A stretch of 64,000 nt of DNA from contig NZ_AZAY01000034.1 in assembly GCF_001021165.1 (NCBI RefSeq), positions 1 to 64,000 of the forward strand. The letters are read 5' to 3'. Shown piece after piece: positions 46,166 through 53,566 of this stretch. Positions within the stretch are counted from its first letter, which is position 1. Each line of letters begins with the position of its first letter. Origin of the DNA: Marinitoga sp. 1197 (GTDB lineage: Bacteria > Thermotogota > Thermotogae > Petrotogales > Petrotogaceae). A program made the translations under genes and the position numbers. The notes beneath the pieces were generated by a model, which ran no database searches, had not been told where the DNA came from, and saw nothing but the letters and a program-made list of their open reading frames with translations.

Positions 46166-46642
46166 TTATTTTATAGGAATTGTTGTAACTCTATCTTCTG
46201 CATATAAAGGTTTGTCAACAGACCAAGTTGTAATTTTCCTTTCTTTATAAAATTCATAATAATATGCCATTCCCCAAGCTCTATACTTTTTCCATCTTGA
46301 ATCCCAGGTTAATTTATATTTTGGGCGACAAACTGCTTGTATCGATAATGTTTGAGAAACCTCTAGGCTTGATCCAATGTTAAAATTTATCTTTAATATA
46401 TCAAATAAATCTCCTTCACCACCAGCATTTACTATTATTGATTGCTTAACTGTTTTTGTTCTATTTACATTAATATTATCCATAGTTCTATTAGTTACAG
46501 AAACTAAAGTTTTCCAAGGAGTATAATAATACCATGAATTAACAATTTCAGTTTCCCAGCCCCAAAATTTAGCGGAAAAAGTAGAAATAGAAATTAATAA
46601 TACGAGAAAAAACACCATATAATTTTTTTTCATAAACCTCAT
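46166..46642 (-). CDS. Small exported protein, function unknown
   Basis: The 158-residue protein has a signal peptide (MKKNYMVFFLVLLISISTFS, start ATG 46642 or 46633 after AAAGGGGATGAGG). The mature part of about 130 residues is rich in tryptophan, tyrosine and threonine, with beta-like phrases VNRTKTVKQSIIVN, INFNIGSSLEVSQTLSIQAV and WGMAYYYEFYKERKITTW. The central GSSLEVSQTLSI with a following Y-x-L strand reminds me of beta-rich secreted proteins of the aerolysin-like kind, but this is only an impression. One cysteine. It may be made separately from the two genes downstream. Confidence 0.6.
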   Translation of the reverse strand: MRFMKKNYMVFFLVLLISISTFSAKFWGWETEIVNSWYYYTPWKTLVSVTNRTMDNINVNRTKTVKQSIIVNAGGEGDLFDILKINFNIGSSLEVSQTLSIQAVCRPKYKLTWDSRWKKYRAWGMAYYYEFYKERKITTWSVDKPLYAEDRVTTIPIK

Positions 46643-46815
46643 CCCCTTTCTATAAATATTAATATTTTTGACGCAAAAATAATTATTATCATACTTAAAA
46701 TTTTATAATTAAAAAAATTTTTATCTTTATAGTTTTATACAAATATAATATCAAAAAAAAAAAAAAAAAATAATAACATTAAAGTAAATTAATGGTAAAT
46801 TTTCTTTTTGTAAAT

Positions 46816-47183
46816 GAGATGATTATGGTAAATTCATCAACGATTACATTGAAAAAGGAATTTATGAAAAAGATCCATTCAAACACGTTGATCAAACAGG
46901 TGTTGGTAGAATGGTAAAAATTGCAAAAGATTATGGAAGATCAGTAAATCCAGAATTAAAATTAGGTGTTTGTGGTGAACACGGTGGAGATCCAGAATCA
47001 ATTGAATTCTTCCATAAAACACAATTAGATTATGTAAGTTGTTCACCATACAGAGTTCCAATAGTAAGATTAGCAGCAGCACAAGCAGCAGTTAAATTCA
47101 AAAGAGGAAAATTTGTAAATTACGCTGACTAATATAATAATAAAACCCCGGGAGATTAATTCCGGGGTTATTTTTATTTAAAT
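46816..47183 (+). repeat. Direct repeat B: second copy of the ppdK 3' end and terminator
   Basis: Against 43292-43662 I see only two substitutions in the coding part (C to T at about 47035, and C to T turning alanine into valine at about 47064). The terminator loop is also 3 bases shorter. There is no start codon, promoter or ribosome-binding site, so the last 105 or so ppdK codons here are not a gene. Divergence starts abruptly at both ends. Confidence 0.92.
47144..47175 (+). terminator. Terminator of the duplicated ppdK end
   Basis: AACCCCGG/CCGGGGTT with a degraded inner stem, followed by ATTTTTATTT. It should still stop transcription. Confidence 0.75.
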
Positions 47184-47275
47184 ATCGAACCTCAAATCAA
47201 AATAAACAACGATTCTAAGTTTGTGTTATAATTAAAGAAAGATAAAATTTTATATGTTCATTTTGAGGTGATACT

Positions 47276-47947
47276 ATGCATCCATTAATAGAGAGATTTT
47301 CAAAATTAATTATTTTCAGGAAGTTAAAATTATCAGAAATTGAAGAGTTAATAGAAAATAATATATTATATATAAAAGAATTTGAAAAAAATTCAATAAT
47401 TAAATCAAGAGGTGAAAAAATAGAAGAAGTAATGTTGCTATTATATGGCAGAGTAAAAACAGAAATGATGGAAATTGATGGAAAAATCATACAAATAGAA
47501 GAAATGAAAGCGCCAACTATTATGGCATTAGGTGCAACATTTTCTAAAAATTCCAAAATTCCAGTAGATATTATTTCAGAAGAAAAGACACTTGTAGCTT
47601 ATATTACCAAAAATAAAATATATGATTTATGCATGAAAAATAAGGATTTTTTAATAGAATTAATAGAATATATGGGAACAAAATTTAATTTTATATCACA
47701 AAAATTATGGTTTATAACATTAAATAGCTTAAAAGATAAAATTTTATATTATTTAAAAGAAAAAATGGAAGATAAAAAAACTGAGGTTATTGATTTAGAA
47801 TATTCCGTTGAACAATTATCACACCTCTTTGGTGTTACAAGACCTGCATTATCAAGAGCTTTTTCTAGATTAGAACATGAAGGTATAATAAAAAAAGAAG
47901 GTAATAAAATATATATTTTAGATAAAAATAAAATCGAAAATAAATAG
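47276..47947 (+). CDS. Crp/Fnr-family transcription regulator, HcpR-like
   Basis: The 223-residue protein has an N-terminal cyclic-nucleotide-binding-type beta barrel (about 15-120), a long dimer helix, and a C-terminal winged helix (YSVEQLSHLFGVTRPALSRAFSRL, about 176-199). It contains only one cysteine, so it is not an oxygen-sensing Fe-S FNR. Heme- or NO-sensing HcpR/DNR types fit better. It converges on hcp, with only a terminator between. It is the natural candidate to bind the palindrome in front of the DUF438-hcp operon. A GAGGTGA site precedes the ATG. Confidence 0.82.
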   Translation: MHPLIERFSKLIIFRKLKLSEIEELIENNILYIKEFEKNSIIKSRGEKIEEVMLLLYGRVKTEMMEIDGKIIQIEEMKAPTIMALGATFSKNSKIPVDIISEEKTLVAYITKNKIYDLCMKNKDFLIELIEYMGTKFNFISQKLWFITLNSLKDKILYYLKEKMEDKKTEVIDLEYSVEQLSHLFGVTRPALSRAFSRLEHEGIIKKEGNKIYILDKNKIENK

Positions 47948-47978
47948 TAATTCCCCTCTCAGAGGGGAATTACTATTT
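47942..47978. terminator. Bidirectional terminator between the regulator and hcp
   Basis: An 18-base perfectly complementary pair of arms (core CCCCTCT/AGAGGGG) lies between the convergent genes, with A/T flanks that give T tracts on both strands. Confidence 0.92.
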
Positions 47979-47982
47979 ATAA

Positions 47983-49650
47983 TTATTTATTCAAGAAAAA
48001 TTCAAGATCTTTTTCAACAGTAGTAATAGGATTAATTCCAAAATTGTCAACTAATACTTTCAATACATTTGGTGAAACAAATGCTGGTAATTTTGGACCT
48101 AATTTTATTCCTTTTACGCCTAAGTATAATAATGCTAATAATACTGCTACTGCTTTTTGTTCATACCAGGCTATATTATATTCAATTGGTAATTCGTTAA
48201 TATCTTCTAATCCAAATGCTTCTTTTAATTTTAATGCTGTTACTACTAATGAGTAAGAGTCATTACATTGACCTGCATCTAATACCCTTGGAATTCCTCC
48301 AATATCTCCAAGATCTAATGTATTATATCTATATTTTGCACATCCTGCTGTTAAGATAACAGTATCTTTTGGTAAGTTAGCTGCAAACTCTGTATAATAT
48401 TCTCTTTCTTTATGTCTTCCGTCACAACCAGCCATTACAAAGAACTTTTTAATAGCTCCTGTTTTAACAGCTTCAATTACTTTATCTGCTACTTGAGATA
48501 CTTGTTCATGAGCAAAACCAATAACTAATTTTTTTCCTTCTCTTTCAGGAATTGGTCCTAATTCTAAAGCTTTCTTGATTACTGGTGAGAAATCTTTTGA
48601 TTTTCCATCTGTTCTATTAGGAATATGAGTTAATTTGTCAAATCCAACTAATCCTGTGGTGAATACTCTATCTTTATATGATTCTTTTGGAGGAACTAAA
48701 CAGTTTGTTGTCATTAATATTGCTCCGCCAAATTCTTCAAATTCTTTATCCTGTCTCCACCATGAACCTCCAAAGTTTCCTGCTAAGTGTTTATATTTTT
48801 TTAATTCTGGATAAGCATGAGCTGGTAACATTTCTCCATGTGTATAAACTTTAATTCCTGTTCCTTCTGTTTGTTTTAATAATTCTTCTAAATCTAATAA
48901 ATCATGCCCACTTACTAAAATTCCAGGTGCATTATATGTTCCGGTATACACTTCTGTAATTTCAGGGTTACCATATGTTGATGTGTTTGCTTTATCCAAT
49001 AATGCCATAGCTTCCACAGCATATTTTCCTGCTTCTAAAACAAGATTTATTAATTCGTCAACAGTAATGTCTTCTCTCAATGTTTCAACTAATCCTTTTT
49101 GTAAGAAGTAAAGTATTTCATCATTTGCATATTTTAAAACATATGCATGATCTGTATAAGCAGCTATACCCTTTAAGCCATATATTAATAATTGTTTTAA
49201 AGATCTAATATCTTCATTTTCATCTAACATAACTCCTACTTCCATACCTTTTAACTCATATATTTCTGCTCCTCCTGGTTTATACCATTCTGCAGCTTCT
49301 GGAACTTTTTCTTCAAATGGTTTACCTTCTTTTGCCACATATGCATCTAAAAACAAATGTTTTACTTTTTCTCTTAATTCTATTGCTTTATCAATAAAAC
49401 TGACCATTCTTTCAACAGAAAAATTGACATTTGTAATTGTGCTAAATAATGCTTCTGCAACATATAAGTTTGCTTCATCATCTTTAACGCCATATTCTTT
49501 AGCTTTTAATGTCCAAAAAGATAACCCTTTTGTTACCCAAATTAACATATCCTGTAAATTTGCAACTTCTGGAGTCTTTCCACATACCCCTATAGTTGTA
49601 CAGCCTACTCCTCTTGAAGCTTCTTCACATTGATAACAAAACATACCCAT
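47983..49650 (-). CDS. hcp: Hybrid cluster protein (hydroxylamine reductase)
   Basis: The 555-residue Fe-S protein starts at ATG 49650 with GGAGGTG 6 bases upstream; the longer frame from 49665 overlaps that site. The N-terminal cysteines are spaced CX2CX8CX5C ([19 protein letters not shown]), as in the anaerobe-type class I proteins with a [4Fe-4S] proximal cluster. Hybrid-cluster ligands appear in [27 protein letters not shown] and DAGQCND. It likely reduces nitric oxide or hydroxylamine in the cytoplasm. It follows the DUF438 gene by 21 bases and faces its probable regulator. Confidence 0.95.
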   Translation of the reverse strand: MGMFCYQCEEASRGVGCTTIGVCGKTPEVANLQDMLIWVTKGLSFWTLKAKEYGVKDDEANLYVAEALFSTITNVNFSVERMVSFIDKAIELREKVKHLFLDAYVAKEGKPFEEKVPEAAEWYKPGGAEIYELKGMEVGVMLDENEDIRSLKQLLIYGLKGIAAYTDHAYVLKYANDEILYFLQKGLVETLREDITVDELINLVLEAGKYAVEAMALLDKANTSTYGNPEITEVYTGTYNAPGILVSGHDLLDLEELLKQTEGTGIKVYTHGEMLPAHAYPELKKYKHLAGNFGGSWWRQDKEFEEFGGAILMTTNCLVPPKESYKDRVFTTGLVGFDKLTHIPNRTDGKSKDFSPVIKKALELGPIPEREGKKLVIGFAHEQVSQVADKVIEAVKTGAIKKFFVMAGCDGRHKEREYYTEFAANLPKDTVILTAGCAKYRYNTLDLGDIGGIPRVLDAGQCNDSYSLVVTALKLKEAFGLEDINELPIEYNIAWYEQKAVAVLLALLYLGVKGIKLGPKLPAFVSPNVLKVLVDNFGINPITTVEKDLEFFLNK

Positions 49651-49671
49651 AATTAACACCTCCATAATATT

Positions 49672-50868
49672 TTAATTTTCGTCATAAATACGTCTTTCAC
49701 CATGTATTTCCTTTATAGGTGCTATATCCTGAGTTACTTCCAAAGTTCCAAGATATTCACCTTTGTTATTTCTCACAGCAAAATATCTAATATATACATA
49801 TTTTTCTCCTATTTTTAACCAAAAATCAGCATTATCTCTTTTTCTACTTTTAAAATCATTAACAATTTTTTTTACTATATCTACACTTTTAGGAGGATGA
49901 CAATTTTCTACTTTTCTCCCTAAAATTGCTCTACTTCTAACAAATATTCTTTCTTTAGATTCACTAAAATATTTAACTTCATCATTTGCATCAACAAAGG
50001 TTATATCTATTGGTAATGTATTTAATATATACTTTAATTGTTCTACTGTTAATTCTCCACTTGGAAGTTTTATTTTCCCTTCTAATACACCTTCTGTTTC
50101 ACTTTTTTCTAAATCCAATGGTTCTGGATCAAAACAGCAATATCCAATTTCATCAAATTGTTTTCTTATATCAAACCATTCTTCTTTTTTAATTAATTTT
50201 AAAGCAGTTGGAAATAAGACAGAATGCTCTTTATGAACATGATTCATAAATAATTCTAATAATGCTAATGAAATATTGTATAAATCTTTTTTCATTTCTT
50301 CAAAATTTTTATTATCTTTTATTTTTATAATTTTTTTCCTTAAATCTCTTACCTGATCATGTTCCCTCCACATTATTGCAGGAGGTTTTGTTATTCCGTA
50401 TTTTTCTATATAGGGAAATAAAACATTTTCTTCTTTTAAAAAATAATTTTCTGCAGCCATAAGATTATCAATGTGAATATTTAAATTCATAAATAGCGGA
50501 AACGCTTCCTGAATTGATCTTTTCTCTAATATTTTTTTTGCAATATCTCTTATTTTTTCTGCGGTTTTTATAATGTGTTCATGTTCTTTCATTAAAATAT
50601 AAATAGGATGCCAGGATTCAACTTCTATTTTTTCTTTCTCTATATATTCTTTAAATAAATTAAGATGCACATCACATACTGATTGGATTTGATCAATTGT
50701 TATTCCTTCATTATCCATTAATTCCTGTTCTACTAAAGCAATTTCTTCTGCTGATAATTCTCTTATAATGCTTTGTAACTCCTTCTTTAATTCTTCATTA
50801 TCTTTTTCCTGGTTTACTCTTTTTATCAAGTTTTTTAAATATTCTTTTTTATTAAACAATTCACTCAT
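49672..50868 (-). CDS. DUF438/hemerythrin/PAS protein, NO-stress associated
   Basis: The 398-residue protein has an N-terminal DUF438-type helical domain (about 1-80). A hemerythrin-like four-helix domain (about 90-230) follows, with di-iron histidines and glutamates in MKEHEHIIKTAEKI, LNIHIDNLMAAENYFLKEEN, WREHDQVRDL and LFMNHVHKEHSVLFP. A PAS-type domain (about 275-385, RILN-type VENCHPPKSVDIVKKIV) ends the protein. Such proteins are often linked with Hcp and with NO-responsive regulators and may bind NO or oxygen at the di-iron centre. It is the first gene of the operon with hcp. A GAGGAG site precedes the ATG. Confidence 0.85.
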   Translation of the reverse strand: MSELFNKKEYLKNLIKRVNQEKDNEELKKELQSIIRELSAEEIALVEQELMDNEGITIDQIQSVCDVHLNLFKEYIEKEKIEVESWHPIYILMKEHEHIIKTAEKIRDIAKKILEKRSIQEAFPLFMNLNIHIDNLMAAENYFLKEENVLFPYIEKYGITKPPAIMWREHDQVRDLRKKIIKIKDNKNFEEMKKDLYNISLALLELFMNHVHKEHSVLFPTALKLIKKEEWFDIRKQFDEIGYCCFDPEPLDLEKSETEGVLEGKIKLPSGELTVEQLKYILNTLPIDITFVDANDEVKYFSESKERIFVRSRAILGRKVENCHPPKSVDIVKKIVNDFKSRKRDNADFWLKIGEKYVYIRYFAVRNNKGEYLGTLEVTQDIAPIKEIHGERRIYDEN

Positions 50869-50912
50869 ATTATCTCCTCGCTTTGTGAAAAATATTATTT
50901 ATTTACATATTA

Positions 50913-50918
50913 ATTATA
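50913..50918 (-). promoter_or_regulatory. -10 box of the DUF438-hcp operon
   Basis: A perfect TATAAT on the minus strand with no good -35 hexamer at the expected distance, as is usual for activator-dependent promoters. The inferred start is about 50906. Confidence 0.65.
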
Positions 50919-50939
50919 ACTCATTTTATCCAATTTGTC

Positions 50940-50955
50940 TGTAATCATGGTTACA
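50940..50955. promoter_or_regulatory. Crp/Fnr-type operator of the DUF438-hcp operon
   Basis: TGTAATCATGGTTACA is a 16-base palindrome with one mismatched pair. Its centre (50947.5) is 41.5 bases upstream of the start inferred from the -10 box, the classic class II activator position. The TTAC-type half-sites resemble, as I recall, motifs proposed for HcpR in some anaerobes. The regulator is probably the protein encoded at 47276-47947. Confidence 0.7.
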
Positions 50956-51049
50956 CTATGAAAAATAATAAAACTTTGCTCTCAGAATTTTAAAAGAGAT
51001 ATTTCAAAAATGAGTTGTTGTGTAGAATAAAAATACATTGTTTGATATA

Positions 51050-51077
51050 AACCATCTCAATATAATTTGAGATGGTT
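51050..51077. terminator. Orphan terminator-like hairpin
   Basis: AACCATCTCAA/TTGAGATGGTT, an 11-bp perfect stem with a 6-base loop, followed by TTC. No gene ends here: the flanking genes are divergent. It may end an unseen small transcript. Confidence 0.55.
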
Positions 51078-51228
51078 TTCTGTTATTAATATAAAAAAAA
51101 ATAAATTATTTATTATTAAATATAAAAATCGTAATTTTTCTAAAGAATTCTTTTGATTATTAAATTTTTAAAAATATATTATTAAAAGTATAATAGTATA
51201 GAATGAAAAAAATTAGGGAGGTATGAAA

Positions 51229-53061
51229 GTGAAACGTTACATAAAGATTTTTATTTTCATTATTTTTTTGTCGTTAATATTTTTTGCAGGTTGTATGAAA
51301 CAAAATGATTCTAATTTTACGGGCCTTTCTAACACATCTAACGTTGTTAAAGGCGAATGGACTCAGGCGTATTTCAGAGGAACTCCAAACAATTGGGGAA
51401 CAACATTAATGCAAAAAGTTGCGCCAAATACATGGGAAATTATAATTACATTTAATAATGGTAATGGATATGGGGCTCCACGATTCAAAATAGATCATTA
51501 TGGTGATTGGAGCGAAAGCTATCCCGCAACAGATTATGAAGTTCAGCCATATACTACATATAAGATAACCTTTTATGATAATACACATTATATAGATGTA
51601 AAAAAATATACAAGTCCTATAAATGGAGTAATATTACAGGCTTTTCAATGGTATTTGCCAGAATATGATGAAAATACACAAAGAGGGTTATGGGTAGAAC
51701 TTTCTGAGAAAATACCGGATCTGGCATCTATGGGAATAACAACATTATGGTTACCACCTGCTTATAAAGGTCAGGCCGGTAAAAGTGATGTGGGATATGG
51801 AGTATATGATATGTATGATCTTGGAGAGTTCAATCAAAAAGGAACAATTGCAACTAAATACGGTACTAAAGATCAATATTTAAATGTAATAAACATCGCA
51901 CATACATACAATATACAAGTATATGCTGATGTAGTATTTAATCATAGAATGGGAGCAGATGATACTGAGTGGGTTAATGCATATAAAGTTTCCTGGAATG
52001 ATAGAAATTATGTTCTTGAAAATAAAGACATAAAGGCTTGGACAGTTTTCAACTTTCCTGGAAGGGCAAATAAATATTCTGATTTCAAATGGAGATGGTA
52101 TCATTTTGATGGGGTGGATTGGGATGAAAATACTCATGAAAGTGCAATTTTTAGATTTAATAGTACAGGAAAAGCATGGGATTGGGAAGTTGATACTGAA
52201 AATGCAAATTATGATTATTTAATGGGTGCAGATTTAGATATGGAACATCCGGATGTTGTTCAAGAACTAAAGAATTGGGGAAAATGGTATGTTGATTTTA
52301 CAAATGTTGATGGATTTAGGCTGGATGCAGTAAAGCATATAAAGTTTGATTTTTTCAATGACTGGTTGGATTATATGAGAAGCACAACAGGAAAAGAATT
52401 ATTTACTGTTGGAGAATATTGGAGTACAGATATAAATAAATTAGATAACTATATTTCAAAAACTAAAGGTAGAATGTCTTTATTCGATGTGCCACTACAT
52501 CAGCATTTTCATGATGCTTCAAATGCAGGTGGATATTATGATATGAGAAATATTTTCAATGGGACACTTGTACAATCTAATTCTGTAAAAGCAGTAACCT
52601 TTGTAGAAAATCATGATACTCAACCTGGTCAATCGTTATATTCTTCAGTTCAAGACTGGTTTAAACCATTAGCATATGCAATGATATTATTAAGAAGAGA
52701 TGGATATCCGTGTGTTTTTTACGGAGATATGTATGGAGCTCCAGGAATAACAGCACAATATGACATTATAAAAAAGCTTATTGAAGCAAGAAAGATATAT
52801 GCATATGGTGATCAATATGATTATTTAGATCACTGGGACATAATTGGTTGGACAAGATTGGGAGATGCAGAACATCCAAAAGCTATGGCTGTAATATTAA
52901 CAGATGGTCCTGGTGGAAGCAAATGGATGTATGTTGGAAAAAAGAATGCAAAATTTATTGATTATTTAGGAAATAGAAGTGACGAAGTATGGTCAAATTC
53001 TGATGGATGGGCAGAATTTAAGGTAAATGGTGGTTCTGTTTCAGTATGGGTAGAACAATAA
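51229..53061 (+). CDS. Exported alpha-amylase lipoprotein (GH13)
   Basis: The 610-residue precursor has a lipoprotein signal ending in IFFAGC (cysteine near residue 24) and a short Asn/Thr-rich linker. An N-terminal starch-binding-like domain (about 40-125, YFRGTPNNWG) precedes a TIM barrel. GH13 regions: DVVFNHRMGADD (I), GFRLDAVKHI with the nucleophile near 366 (II), LFTVGEYWS (III) and FVENHDTQPGQS (IV). This resembles the liquefying alpha-amylase subfamily (GH13_5). A beta domain ends the protein. The start at GTG 51229 is favoured because AGGGAGG lies 7 bases before it but only 1 before ATG 51223. It would degrade starch outside the cell for uptake. Confidence 0.9.
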   Translation: MKRYIKIFIFIIFLSLIFFAGCMKQNDSNFTGLSNTSNVVKGEWTQAYFRGTPNNWGTTLMQKVAPNTWEIIITFNNGNGYGAPRFKIDHYGDWSESYPATDYEVQPYTTYKITFYDNTHYIDVKKYTSPINGVILQAFQWYLPEYDENTQRGLWVELSEKIPDLASMGITTLWLPPAYKGQAGKSDVGYGVYDMYDLGEFNQKGTIATKYGTKDQYLNVINIAHTYNIQVYADVVFNHRMGADDTEWVNAYKVSWNDRNYVLENKDIKAWTVFNFPGRANKYSDFKWRWYHFDGVDWDENTHESAIFRFNSTGKAWDWEVDTENANYDYLMGADLDMEHPDVVQELKNWGKWYVDFTNVDGFRLDAVKHIKFDFFNDWLDYMRSTTGKELFTVGEYWSTDINKLDNYISKTKGRMSLFDVPLHQHFHDASNAGGYYDMRNIFNGTLVQSNSVKAVTFVENHDTQPGQSLYSSVQDWFKPLAYAMILLRRDGYPCVFYGDMYGAPGITAQYDIIKKLIEARKIYAYGDQYDYLDHWDIIGWTRLGDAEHPKAMAVILTDGPGGSKWMYVGKKNAKFIDYLGNRSDEVWSNSDGWAEFKVNGGSVSVWVEQ

Positions 53062-53068
53062 AATGATA

Positions 53069-53102
53069 AATAAATCACTCCAAATTTTTGGAGTGATTTA
53101 TT
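53069..53102 (+). terminator. Terminator of the amylase gene
   Basis: AATAAATCACTCCAAA/TTTGGAGTGATTTATT with a 2-base centre; effectively a 13-bp stem with a larger loop. Confidence 0.75.
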
Positions 53103-53151
53103 ATATGAAATTTATTCTTGTTTTTTTAATATAATTGAAATAAAAAATAGG

Positions 53152-53181
53152 TATAATGAAAACACCCCTACCTACTGGGAT
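53152..53181 (+). promoter_or_regulatory. Promoter -10 box and possible copper operator
   Basis: TATAAT (53152-53157) has no well-spaced -35. Just downstream, ACCCC and GGGAT (53164-53181) form a loose inverted repeat around the start region, broadly like CsoR-type CCC/GGG operators. The match is weak. Confidence 0.3.
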
Positions 53182-53196
53182 AAGGAGGAGAAAATA

Positions 53197-53556
53197 ATGG
53201 ATTTAAAAGAATGGAGAAAGAAAACAGCAAAAACTTCTGGTGCTTTAGTAAGAATGAGACAACAAAGTTACTCTGACGGTGTATTGCCAGGGAAACATAA
53301 ACTTTTGATGGCTTTGGCTATATCAGCTATTATAAAATGCGAACCTTGTGTAAAAGGTTATGTTAAATTAGCTTATGAAAATGGCGTAACAGAAGAAGAA
53401 CTGCTTGAAACACTTGATGTTGTAATGACAATGGGAGGATGTCCCGGTGAAGAGTGGTCTATGATTGCATATGATTATTGGAAAAAGTTAGAAAATAGTA
53501 TTGAATCTAATATTGAAATTGAATTAAATAATGACAAAGAAGGATGTTGTGATTAG
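53197..53556 (+). CDS. AhpD-like/carboxymuconolactone decarboxylase-family protein
   Basis: The 119-residue protein has the CMD fold signature: SAIIKCEPCVKGYVKLAYEN with a CxxC pair (about 49-52), then GVTEEELLETLDVVMTMGG. Members with CxxC act as thiol-disulfide peroxidase-type proteins (AhpD). Its tail ends in EGCCD, a possible metal-binding tip. The gene leads a copper operon: copA starts 10 bases after its stop, with the copZ chaperone behind. A role in copper-stress thiol chemistry is inference from position. AAGGAGGAG precedes the ATG. Confidence 0.78.
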   Translation: MDLKEWRKKTAKTSGALVRMRQQSYSDGVLPGKHKLLMALAISAIIKCEPCVKGYVKLAYENGVTEEELLETLDVVMTMGGCPGEEWSMIAYDYWKKLENSIESNIEIELNNDKEGCCD

Positions 53557-53566
53557 GGGTGATAAA

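Larger units (their letters stand above)
50869..51222. other. Divergent region between the NO-stress operon and the amylase gene
   Basis: It holds the palindrome and promoter of the DUF438-hcp operon (50906-50955) and an orphan terminator-like hairpin (51050-51077). Short AT-rich sequence before the amylase gene has a likely -10 box TATAAT at about 51189-51194 or nearby. No further gene was found. Confidence 0.5.

Noticed and set aside
46756-46772. Long A tract upstream of direct repeat B as a meaningful signal
   Set aside because: Homopolymer A runs are expected in such AT-rich DNA; it may only mark slippage near the repeat border.
46911-47132. Apparent 73-residue gene matching the C-terminus of PPDK
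   Set aside because: It is the coding part of direct repeat B and starts at an internal methionine, without a ribosome-binding site or promoter.
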